From: Novosphingobium sp.
Lineage (GTDB): Bacteria; Pseudomonadota; Alphaproteobacteria; Sphingomonadales; Sphingomonadaceae
DNA: 8,906 nt
Reading direction: 5' to 3'
NCBI GenBank assembly: GCA_027490345.1
Contig: JAIXYF010000256.1
Span: forward strand, 1 to 8,906
A program made the position numbers and the translations under genes. This document shows, piece after piece, positions 1-6,102 of the stretch. Position 1 is the stretch's first letter, and each line of letters opens with the position of its first letter. Below the pieces are notes generated by a model. That model saw only the letters and a list, made by a program, of their open reading frames with translations, did not search any database and was not told where the DNA came from.

Positions 1-312
1 AACAACGGCCTCGATCTTGCCGCCTTCGCCGGGATGACCGTCCACGCCGCGGCGCCGGGCAAAGTCGTGTTTGCAGGGACCGAGCCCGAACGCTTCGGCC
101 AGCTGATCCTGATCGAACACGCAGGCGGCTGGGTCACGGCTTACGCCTATCTCGGGCAAGTCCGCGTGAAGGAAGGCCAGAAGGTAAAGGCGCGGCAGGT
201 CATCGCCCGCATCGGCAAGAGCGGCGAGGCCAAGCGCCCCGGTCTCCACTTCGAACTGCGCAAGGGGACGAGCCCGCGCAACCCGACGCTCTATCTGCCG
301 ATCAGGCTTTGA
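1..312 (+). CDS. NlpD/EnvC/DipM-type degenerate LytM (M23-fold) factor, 3' end only
   Basis: Reading frame 1 is open from the first base, so the gene starts upstream of the window and only the last 103 residues are present. They cover nearly a whole LytM/M23 lysostaphin-fold domain: NNGLDLAA at the start, a central VKEGQKVKARQVIARIG strand region, LHFELR, and an ending NPTLYLP that closely resembles E. coli NlpD. The zinc-binding His of the active-family HxxxD motif is Asn here (NNGLD), the first His of HxH is Gly (GLH), and the usual YAH is YAY. Known proteins with this pattern (NlpD, EnvC, DipM) do not cut peptidoglycan. They activate the N-acetylmuramoyl-L-alanine amidases that split the septum during division. 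I infer the same periplasmic role. The N-terminus, where a signal or lipobox and LysM repeats would lie, cannot be seen. The gene ends TGA and overlaps the convergent membrane-protein gene by 11 bp. Confidence 0.88.
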   Translation, partial: NNGLDLAAFAGMTVHAAAPGKVVFAGTEPERFGQLILIEHAGGWVTAYAYLGQVRVKEGQKVKARQVIARIGKSGEAKRPGLHFELRKGTSPRNPTLYLPIRL

Positions 313-664
313 ACAGCCAGAACACCGTGCCCATCACCAGATAGCTCGCGATCCAGAACGCCGCCCCGCGCAGCACCTTGCCCGCAGAAGCGCCGCCCCG
401 CGCTTCGCCCATCGCCAGCGCAGGCGCCACGAACGACAGGGCAAGCCCGCCCGACATCATGAAATAGAGCCACGGCTTCACCGCCAGTGTCGCCGCGCCG
501 ACGCGGGCGAACATATGCCCCATCATCGCGGAGGTGAGCAGAAGCAGCGCGCCCGCCAGCACCAATTGCACGGGCCGCCGCGCCGCCGCGCCGTGCCACA
601 CCGCACCGAATGCCAGTGCCGCCAAGGCCGCCGCCAAGACCGCCAACCAATTCACCGGACCCAT
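302..664 (-). CDS. Small four-helix integral membrane protein, DUF1761-like
   Basis: The product is 120 residues and strongly hydrophobic, with four likely membrane helices at about 4-24, 31-52, 64-86 and 99-118. The N-terminal pattern NWLAVLAAALAALAFGAVWHG and the final WIASYLVMGTVFWLF resemble the uncharacterised DUF1761 family of small inner-membrane proteins, which is usually slightly longer. The assignment is from memory of the family pattern and is moderate; the function is unknown. The ATG at 662-664 has a good Shine-Dalgarno, GGGAG, about 7 bases upstream on the minus strand, which supports this start. The gene is divergent from rimO across a 109 bp gap. Its TGA lies inside the last codons of the LytM gene, so neither gene has room for its own terminator before the overlap. 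Confidence 0.78.
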   Translation of the reverse strand: MGPVNWLAVLAAALAALAFGAVWHGAAARRPVQLVLAGALLLLTSAMMGHMFARVGAATLAVKPWLYFMMSGGLALSFVAPALAMGEARGGASAGKVLRGAAFWIASYLVMGTVFWLFKA

Positions 665-773
665 CGCACACTCCCAAGCCGCACCGCTGCGGACCTAGGC
701 CCCAGCAGCCCCCAAAGCAAACCGCCACAAGGTGCCGTGACGCGCGGCCAAATATCGCGTAAGCGCCCCGCCC
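665..773. promoter_or_regulatory. Divergent intergenic region between the membrane-protein gene and rimO
   Basis: This 109 bp gap must carry the start signals for both flanking genes, which are transcribed away from each other. The only motif I can support is the GGGAG ribosome-binding site for the leftward gene, near 670-675 on the minus strand. The rimO start has no strong Shine-Dalgarno: the bases just before its ATG are C-rich and hold only a weak GTAAGCG. No clear -35/-10 pair stands out on either strand. Confidence 0.35.
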
Positions 774-2195
774 ATGGCCACAACACCCATCATCCTCCCG
801 GACGCCCCCAAAGTCGGCATGGTCAGCCTCGGCTGCCCCAAGGCACTGGTCGACAGCGAACGCATCCTCACCCGCCTGCGCGCCGATGGCTATGCCATGA
901 GCGCGGACTACGCGGGCGCAGACGTCGTGCTCGTCAACACGTGCGGCTTCCTCGATTCCGCGAAGGAAGAAAGCCTCGCCGCCATCGGTGAAGCCATCGC
1001 CGAAAATGGCCGCGTGATCGTGACGGGCTGCATGGGCAACGAAGCGGAAGCCATCCGCGCACGCTTTCCCAGCGTCCTCGCGGTCACGGGCGCGCATCAA
1101 TACGAAGCGGTGGTCGAAGCGGTTCACGAGGCCGCGCCGCCCTCGATCAGTCCCTATGTGGACCTGATCCCGCAGGCCGATCCCAATTCGCATCTGGGCG
1201 ACGTGAAACTCACGCCGCGCCACTACAGCTACCTCAAGATTTCCGAGGGCTGCAATCACGCCTGCGCCTTCTGCATCATCCCCAGCCTGCGCGGCAAACT
1301 CGCCAGCCGCCGCATCGATGCCGTGCTGCGCGAAGCCGAAAAGCTCGTCGCCGCAGGCACACGCGAACTCCTCGTCATCAGTCAGGACACCTCGGCCTAC
1401 GGTGTCGACGTTCGCCACGAAACCCGCCAGTGGAAGGGCCGCGAGGTCCGCACCCACATGACCGACCTTGCCCGCGAACTCGGCCAGCTGCGTACGCCCG
1501 ATGGCCACACACCGTGCGTGCGGCTGCACTATGTGTATCCCTACCCCCACGTCGATGCCGTCATCCCGCTGATGGCCGAACGGCTGCTCACGCCCTACCT
1601 CGACATCCCCTTCCAGCACGCCAGCCCCAACGTGCTGCGCGCCATGAAGCGCCCCGCCAACGAGGCCAAAGTGCTCGAACGCCTGAAAGCATGGCGCGAA
1701 ATCTGCCCGGATATCACCGTCCGCTCCAGCTTCGTCGTCGGCTTCCCCGGTGAGACCGAGGCAGACTTCCAGTACCTGCTCGACTGGCTCGATGAAGCGC
1801 AGCTCGACCGCGTCGGCGCGTTCCGGTTCGAACCCGTGGCGGGCGCGGCGGCCAACGATCTCCCCGATCCCGTGCCGGAAGAGGTCAAGGAAGAGCGGTA
1901 CGCCCGGATCATGGCGAAAACCGAAGCCATCAGCGCAGCCAAGCTCGCCGCCAAAGTGGGCAGCACCGTGCGGGTGATCGTTGACGATGTGGGCGAGCCG
2001 GACGAGGACGGCGACATCGGCGCGACCGCCCGGTCAGAGGCTGACGCCCCCGAGATCGACGGCGCAGTCTATCTGCGCAACGTTCCCGAGGGCCTGAAAG
2101 CTGGCGATTTCGCCGAAGTGCTGGTCGAAGACGCGGATGCGCACGACCTGTTCGGCGTGATCAGCCGCCCGGACTATCCCTCCGCGCCGCAATAA
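774..2195 (+). CDS. rimO: Ribosomal protein S12 methylthiotransferase RimO
   Basis: RimO is a cytoplasmic radical-SAM enzyme with two 4Fe-4S clusters. It adds a methylthio group to the beta carbon of a conserved aspartate of ribosomal protein S12. The 473 residues fit the family, with some extra length. The N-terminal MTTase (UPF0004) domain, about 14-120, has the three cluster cysteines C21 (LGCPKALVDSE), C57 (NTCGFLDSAKEES) and C86 (TGCMGNEA). The radical-SAM domain starts near 150 and carries the SAM-cluster motif CNHACAFC (C160, C164, C167) followed by IIPSLRGK. A C-terminal TRAM domain, about 370-465, includes the RimO-typical ARSEADAPEIDG. LGCPKALVDSE and the TRAM sequence separate it from the tRNA enzyme MiaB. 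The ATG at 774 leaves a short leader before the first domain strand; the ribosome-binding site is weak. The gene appears monocistronic, and its 3' end overlaps the convergent FecR gene by 35 bp. Confidence 0.97.
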   Translation: MATTPIILPDAPKVGMVSLGCPKALVDSERILTRLRADGYAMSADYAGADVVLVNTCGFLDSAKEESLAAIGEAIAENGRVIVTGCMGNEAEAIRARFPSVLAVTGAHQYEAVVEAVHEAAPPSISPYVDLIPQADPNSHLGDVKLTPRHYSYLKISEGCNHACAFCIIPSLRGKLASRRIDAVLREAEKLVAAGTRELLVISQDTSAYGVDVRHETRQWKGREVRTHMTDLARELGQLRTPDGHTPCVRLHYVYPYPHVDAVIPLMAERLLTPYLDIPFQHASPNVLRAMKRPANEAKVLERLKAWREICPDITVRSSFVVGFPGETEADFQYLLDWLDEAQLDRVGAFRFEPVAGAAANDLPDPVPEEVKEERYARIMAKTEAISAAKLAAKVGSTVRVIVDDVGEPDEDGDIGATARSEADAPEIDGAVYLRNVPEGLKAGDFAEVLVEDADAHDLFGVISRPDYPSAPQ

Positions 2196-3156
2196 CGATC
2201 CCGGCCCCGACGACCGCGACCGAGCCCAGAATCCCGCCTGTGCTGGTGAAGAAACTGCCGCCCCTGCGCGGGAGCGACCGCACCAGCCGGGTTCCGGTCC
2301 CCGGCGTGTTTCCACCCGTCGTCGTCCCGGTGGATTGCCCGCCCGAGCCGCCATTGGCCTGATTGGCCCCATTCGGGGTCGGGGTTCGCGGACCGAACCG
2401 GGGAATGAACGCGGCCGGCTGCGTGCGCAGCACGATGTCGAGCTGCTGGAATGCCGGGTTGTTCAATTGGAACGGGATAGGCGCGGCACCGGCACGCGGA
2501 ATGAACACCGCGTTACCCGGCTGGCTCAGCGTGATAGTCCGGCCTCCGGCCGTCACATCGATCAGGCCGCGGCGCACCGTTCCGCGGGCCTGGGGCCCCG
2601 GTCCGCGCAGGACAATGACCGTGGCGGTCGCAGGATCAACATCCGCCCCTGAGGGCAAGCCCGCCTGCAGCGCGGCAACAGCAAGTGCTTCGGCCCCGAC
2701 CGCACCTTCCAGCATGGTTCCGCGGATCCCGATGGAAGCGGCGGGCGTTGTCATGCTGTTGCGCCCGGTGCCGCCCGAGCGGCCCGACATGAACCGGAAC
2801 GCCCCCTTCGTCACCGAAGAGGCCACTGAAGAGCTTTTCGTTGCCGGGTTATAGACGAAGCGATCAACGGTCAGGCTGCCGCTGGGGCCAAGCGTGAGCG
2901 AGGACTGATCGAGCAGGGTCACCTGCAGGCCGCTGTTCACGCCCGTGGTGATGGCACTGCCCATCTTGACCGGCTGCTTGATCTGAGCCTGCACCGCCGG
3001 AGCGGCCGCACCCTGCTTGACGCGGACATTGTTGCGCACGGCCGAGTTCACCCCGACCGTCTGACTCAAGACCGGCAAAGGCCCGAGAATCAGGGGGATG
3101 GCAACAGCCGCAGTTTTGAGAAGCCGGAACGAGGCCGGATGAAGGGAAACAAACAC
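2161..3156 (-). CDS. Exported FecR-domain protein with C-terminal hydrophobic segment
   Basis: About 331 residues starting at a GTG (3154-3156). An N-terminal signal peptide (RLLKTAAVAIPLILGPLPVLSQ) probably ends near residue 32. A FecR domain follows at about 65-150, shown by TLLDQSSLTLGPSGSLTVDRF, then GAFRFMSG and MTTPAASIGIRGTMLEG. A second beta-rich stretch lies at about 175-225 (TVIVLRGPG, GLIDVTAGGRTITLSQPG). A Gly/Thr/Asn-rich low-complexity linker (256-290) leads to a hydrophobic segment at about 306-324 (GGILGSVAVVGAGIVIAA) with an Arg-Arg tail. In FecIR systems FecR relays a signal across the inner membrane to a sigma factor, with its FecR domain in the periplasm. Here no sigma factor or receptor is adjacent and the topology differs, so this is a FecR-domain secreted protein of unknown role. 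It lies 57 bp downstream of the TPR-like gene and is probably co-transcribed with the cyclase. A TTG at 3175-3177 would give 338 residues but lacks a ribosome-binding site. Confidence 0.85.
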   Translation of the reverse strand: MFVSLHPASFRLLKTAAVAIPLILGPLPVLSQTVGVNSAVRNNVRVKQGAAAPAVQAQIKQPVKMGSAITTGVNSGLQVTLLDQSSLTLGPSGSLTVDRFVYNPATKSSSVASSVTKGAFRFMSGRSGGTGRNSMTTPAASIGIRGTMLEGAVGAEALAVAALQAGLPSGADVDPATATVIVLRGPGPQARGTVRRGLIDVTAGGRTITLSQPGNAVFIPRAGAAPIPFQLNNPAFQQLDIVLRTQPAAFIPRFGPRTPTPNGANQANGGSGGQSTGTTTGGNTPGTGTRLVRSLPRRGGSFFTSTGGILGSVAVVGAGIVIAARRDSPGG

Positions 3157-3164
3157 GAGGCTAT

Positions 3165-3172
3165 TCCTTTCC
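3165..3172 (-). promoter_or_regulatory. Ribosome-binding site that decides the FecR-gene start
   Basis: On the minus strand GGAAAGGA sits 8 bases before the GTG at 3154-3156. This spacing suits translation from that GTG. It is inside the coding frame if the upstream TTG (3175-3177) were used, and that TTG is preceded only by a pyrimidine-rich run. The GTG also puts a basic n-region directly before the hydrophobic core of the signal peptide. Confidence 0.55.
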
Positions 3173-3213
3173 ACCAATCGGGAAAAACAGGGCAGAGCTG
3201 AACGGGGAGCAGA

Positions 3214-3624
3214 TCACAGCTCAACATCATCAGTGGTGACGCCGCAGACCGTTTTGAGCTGGGACTTCTGTGTTTCGCCAATCCTTGTGGCGGCCAGCTT
3301 TGCCAGCTCGAACTTGGCCGCCTGATGATCATCAAGCTGGCACAGCAGGGCGGCATATTCGACCCGCGCAGCAACCGATTCCGGATCGTTGATTAAGAAC
3401 CCTTCCAGCACCCGCGCGGCAGACAGCATATCGCCGTCCTTGACATGCTGCTGCGCATTGCTGAGCGCGCCAGCCTCGGTCTGCTGGTTGCCGATTGCGG
3501 AATTCAGTTGTTCCGCAGTGGCATCGGCATCCGGGTTTTCCGCAGTCTGGGCCTGCGCGGCAAGCGGGGCCAGCACAAGGAGCGGGGCAGCCGCGAATGT
3601 GAGCAGCCTTTGGCGATACAGCAT
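3214..3624 (-). CDS. Small exported TPR-like protein
   Basis: The product is 136 residues. It begins with a clear Sec signal peptide, MLYRQRLLTF followed by AAAPLLVLAPLAAQAQ, with an AQA-type cleavage site near residue 25. The mature part is acidic and helical. Residues about 55-120 look like one to two tetratricopeptide-type helical hairpins (AARVLEGFLINDPESVAARVEYAALLCQLDDHQAAKFELAKL), with alternating small and large hydrophobic positions and the DP turn common between TPR helices. Two cysteines (C95, C127) could form a disulfide in the periplasm. The ATG at 3622-3624 has AGGAGA about 10 bases upstream, which fixes the start although the frame stays open further upstream inside the cyclase gene. 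The gene is 43 bp after the cyclase stop and 57 bp before the FecR gene, so all three probably share a transcript. TPR units bind proteins, so a role as periplasmic partner of the cyclase or the FecR protein is plausible but inferred. Confidence 0.8.
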   Translation of the reverse strand: MLYRQRLLTFAAAPLLVLAPLAAQAQTAENPDADATAEQLNSAIGNQQTEAGALSNAQQHVKDGDMLSAARVLEGFLINDPESVAARVEYAALLCQLDDHQAAKFELAKLAATRIGETQKSQLKTVCGVTTDDVEL

Positions 3625-3667
3625 GATCTTTCTGTCTCCTTCAGAAACGCTCAGGGCGTGGGCGGGA

Positions 3668-5908
3668 CTATTTTTCGGTAGCACTATACACCAGATCCCA
3701 ATCGGGCCCCGGATCTCTTTCACGGTATGCGGCGATCCGATCCTCGTAGATCGAATAGAGTTTGCCGAGCGAAAAGTGCCGGGCTTCATCAAGCCAGTGC
3801 AGCCGCAGCCTGTCCGCATCCGCCCACTGACGTTGCATATAGGCGGCGCGCATTTCAGCATGGCCTTTTGCAAAGGCCTGAAACCTCTCGGTTGCGGCCA
3901 GCGTCTGATCGCCGAGCAGCACATGGACTTCTTCGGGGCGATCCCGCCCGACCACGCGCACCAGATCGAGCGGAACCGTGGCAAAATGCGGAATCTTTTC
4001 ATGGAGCGCACTGCCGATCGCAATCTCGACACCGTAATACTTGGTCAGCCCCTCAATCCTGCTCGCCAGATTCACGGTATCGCCAATCAGCGAATAGGAC
4101 AGGCGCTGCTGCGATCCCATGTTGCCGACGCAGCAAGGCCCGGCATTCAGCCCGATGCCGATCTTGACATCGCCCGGCCAGGGTTCCGCATCCTGCAGCG
4201 GCATGGTCCGGTTGAGCTCGGCCAGCTTGCCGACCATTTCCAGCGCTCCGAGCGCCGCATTCTCATATTGATCGGGATCATCGAGCGGCGCGTTCCAGAA
4301 CGCCAGAATTGCATCACCGATATACTTGTCGATCGTGCCCCGGCGGCCGATCAGAATGTCGGTCATGGGGGTAAGGAAGGCAATCAGGAAGCGGATGATC
4401 GCATTGGCCGACAGCGATTCCGAAATCCGCGAAAAGCTGCGAATATCGCAAAACATCACGGTCATTTCACGCTCTTCCCCGCCGAGCTCGAGCTGGCTGG
4501 GATCATCGGCAATCCGGCGAACCAGTTCGGGAGAAAGATACCGGTCGAACGCGTTATGAATATAGGCGCGCTGCTTTTCTTCGCGGTAGTAAACGAGGAC
4601 CGTGCCGATCAGATAGGCGAATATCATCGCGAGGGCTGGCCAGGTCGGGTTCAGCAGATAACGCTGTTGCACGAAGGCATACCAGCTGCCGAGGAAGAGT
4701 GCCGCCAGCGCGACGATGACCAGCACCGCACCCCATTTTGCGCCAATGCGCGGCAGCAGCAGCACAAGCCCCAGCCCCAGAACGAGGATCAGCGTGCGTT
4801 CCAGCCCGATCGCCCAATCTGGACGATTGAGGTACTTGCCAAGGATCATCTGCTCGGCCGCCTGCGCATGCACCATCACACCCAGTTCGCGTTCATTGAC
4901 CGGCGTGGAGCGCAAGTCCCGCAGGCCGATCGCGCTGGTGCCGATGAACACGATGTGACCTTCAAACGTCTTTTGCAGCACATCGGGCGAAAGCGCGCCG
5001 GACAGGACCATCCAGGCCGGGACAATCCTTTCGGGGACCGGACGCGTATAATGCATCCACATTTCGCCGGATTCGTTGGTGGGGACTTCAACGTCTCCCA
5101 CCCGGACCGCAACGACATCGCCGGCCGCCGCGCCTTCACCGCTGCCATCGGTGGTCTTGATCAGCGCCGAATTGGTCTGGAACGCGACGCGCATCGCCTC
5201 AAGCGAAAGCGATGGCAGGAACTGATCCCCCTGCCGCGCAATCAGCGGCGCGCGCCGGATGATCGAATCCGCATCAGGCTCGATACTCAGCGAGCCCAGC
5301 CCGGCTGCCGGCTCCAGCAATTGCGCAATCGGCAAAACGGCATTGCTGAAGGACGGGGCCGAACTTGGCGGTGTCCCGCTGATCGCCAGGCCTGCCTTGG
5401 GGCGTGCCTGCTGCTGCTTCGTGCCGCTCGTCAGAAAGAATCCCATGACCGAAGGAGTCGCCCCCAGCACCTGGGCGAATTGCGCGTCATTGTCGGGCAG
5501 CTCTCTGAGCAGCTTGGCCGCCGCAGGATCCGACTGCTCGTATCGGGACGCCAGAGCGCGCGGCGACGTGCGGTCAACTTCGGAATAGACAATATCGAAT
5601 GCGATCGCGGCTGCCCCCGCTTCCCCCATCGCGAGGGTAAGCCGGGCCATATCGGTCCGCGGCCAGGGCCACTGGCCATAGCGGCGAATGGTCTCGTCAT
5701 CGATATCCAGAATGCGGACCGGCGCTGCTTCATAGGGCCGCGGGTGGATGCGCTGGTACACATCGAAGACCTGCAGGCCAACACCCTGAATGATCGGCGA
5801 AATGGCAGGGATCGTGATGGTCTGCAGCAGCGCGATCAGCACCACGACCAACAGGCCGGGAAGGGTGACCTTTCCGGCACCTTGCCACCACCGCCGAAGT
5901 CGCGTCAC
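3668..5908 (-). CDS. CHASE2-domain class III adenylate cyclase, membrane-bound
   Basis: About 746 residues from the GTG at 5906-5908. Order: a membrane helix (about 14-31); an extracytoplasmic CHASE2 sensor (about 46-360) with the family pattern VRILDIDDETIRRYGQWPWPR and, near its end, HIVFIGTSAIGLRDLRSTPV; three membrane helices (about 366-385, 391-411, 419-441); the helical linker FDRYLSPELVRRI; then a class III cyclase domain (about 481-665). The catalytic set looks complete: metal aspartates D488 (FCDIRSFS) and D532 (KYIGDA), adenine-selecting K528 and D610 (LIGDTVN), and transition-state N613 and R617. Lys plus Asp at the purine positions points to ATP and so to cAMP. A helical C-terminal extension of about 80 residues ends WDLVYSATEK. 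It is the first gene of a three-gene unit with the TPR-like and FecR genes. The GTG has GGGGGGTGG upstream at 5915-5923. The frame remains open to 6073, but that part has no coding character. Confidence 0.93.
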   Translation of the reverse strand: MTRLRRWWQGAGKVTLPGLLVVVLIALLQTITIPAISPIIQGVGLQVFDVYQRIHPRPYEAAPVRILDIDDETIRRYGQWPWPRTDMARLTLAMGEAGAAAIAFDIVYSEVDRTSPRALASRYEQSDPAAAKLLRELPDNDAQFAQVLGATPSVMGFFLTSGTKQQQARPKAGLAISGTPPSSAPSFSNAVLPIAQLLEPAAGLGSLSIEPDADSIIRRAPLIARQGDQFLPSLSLEAMRVAFQTNSALIKTTDGSGEGAAAGDVVAVRVGDVEVPTNESGEMWMHYTRPVPERIVPAWMVLSGALSPDVLQKTFEGHIVFIGTSAIGLRDLRSTPVNERELGVMVHAQAAEQMILGKYLNRPDWAIGLERTLILVLGLGLVLLLPRIGAKWGAVLVIVALAALFLGSWYAFVQQRYLLNPTWPALAMIFAYLIGTVLVYYREEKQRAYIHNAFDRYLSPELVRRIADDPSQLELGGEEREMTVMFCDIRSFSRISESLSANAIIRFLIAFLTPMTDILIGRRGTIDKYIGDAILAFWNAPLDDPDQYENAALGALEMVGKLAELNRTMPLQDAEPWPGDVKIGIGLNAGPCCVGNMGSQQRLSYSLIGDTVNLASRIEGLTKYYGVEIAIGSALHEKIPHFATVPLDLVRVVGRDRPEEVHVLLGDQTLAATERFQAFAKGHAEMRAAYMQRQWADADRLRLHWLDEARHFSLGKLYSIYEDRIAAYRERDPGPDWDLVYSATEK

Positions 5909-5968
5909 AACCAACCACCCCCCAGGTTGCCGCAACGCTTGGACAGGCTCGGCGGATTGGCAACGCCG

Positions 5969-5997
5969 AATCTTGGCACAACTGCAGATAAGTGCAA
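5969..5997 (-). promoter_or_regulatory. Possible promoter of the cyclase-TPR-FecR unit
   Basis: The 194 bp gap between the gltD stop and the cyclase start contains the most AT-rich patch nearby (about 5985-6030). On the minus strand TTGCAC (5992-5997) and AAGATT (5969-5974) are separated by 17 bases. The -35 match is good and the -10 match is poor (3 of 6). The start point would fall near 5962, about 54 bases before the GTG. The 8-base palindrome GCAATTGC (5994-6001) overlaps the -35 and could be part of an operator, but a site this short can occur by chance. Confidence 0.25.
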
Positions 5998-6076
5998 TTG
6001 CGTAATTCAATTTCACTAACGTTTGGCTGCGGTTTTGCGGCGCACCGGCAAGTGCGTGCGCCGGCCGCGGCAAGGC

Positions 6077-6098
6077 CCCCCCCAGCGAACCGGGGGAG
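6077..6098 (-). terminator. Possible hairpin after gltD
   Basis: Just downstream of the gltD stop, the minus-strand transcript can form a C-run/G-run stem of about 7 pairs (6092-6098 with 6077-6083, including one G-U pair) around an 8-base loop. No U-tract follows, so it would be a weak intrinsic terminator or a 3'-end stabilising hairpin. Confidence 0.3.
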
Positions 6099-6102
6099 AA
6101 CG

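Noticed and set aside
291..1619. Long open frame antisense to rimO (442 codons, minus strand)
   Set aside because: It lies opposite rimO, which has complete motifs, and also runs across the divergent intergenic gap and the small membrane-protein gene. The translation has no recognisable domain and an odd Gly/Ala/Asp/Arg composition, as expected from GC-rich codon bias on the opposite strand.
2161..3156. Classical FecIR iron-uptake regulation
   Set aside because: No ECF sigma factor gene or TonB-dependent receptor is in the neighbourhood, and the protein starts with a signal peptide and not with the cytoplasmic anti-sigma part of FecR.
3625..4032. N-terminal extension of the TPR-like gene into the cyclase gene
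   Set aside because: The frame is open, but the extra residues are Arg/Met/Ser-rich with no domain, and the ATG at 3622-3624 has a good ribosome-binding site directly followed by a signal peptide.
3389..6019. 876-codon open frame on the plus strand, antisense to the cyclase and TPR-like genes
   Set aside because: It spans two real genes on the other strand. Its product is rich in Arg, Gln, His and Pro with no domain or membrane pattern, whereas the minus-strand frame encodes CHASE2 and cyclase motifs. It is a shadow produced by codon bias.
5909..6073. 55-codon N-terminal extension of the cyclase to the ATG at 6071-6073
   Set aside because: The extension has a non-coding look (several Cys and Arg residues, no conservation pattern I recognise). 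It would also cover the AT-rich promoter-like patch and would put a long cytoplasmic tail before the first membrane helix.
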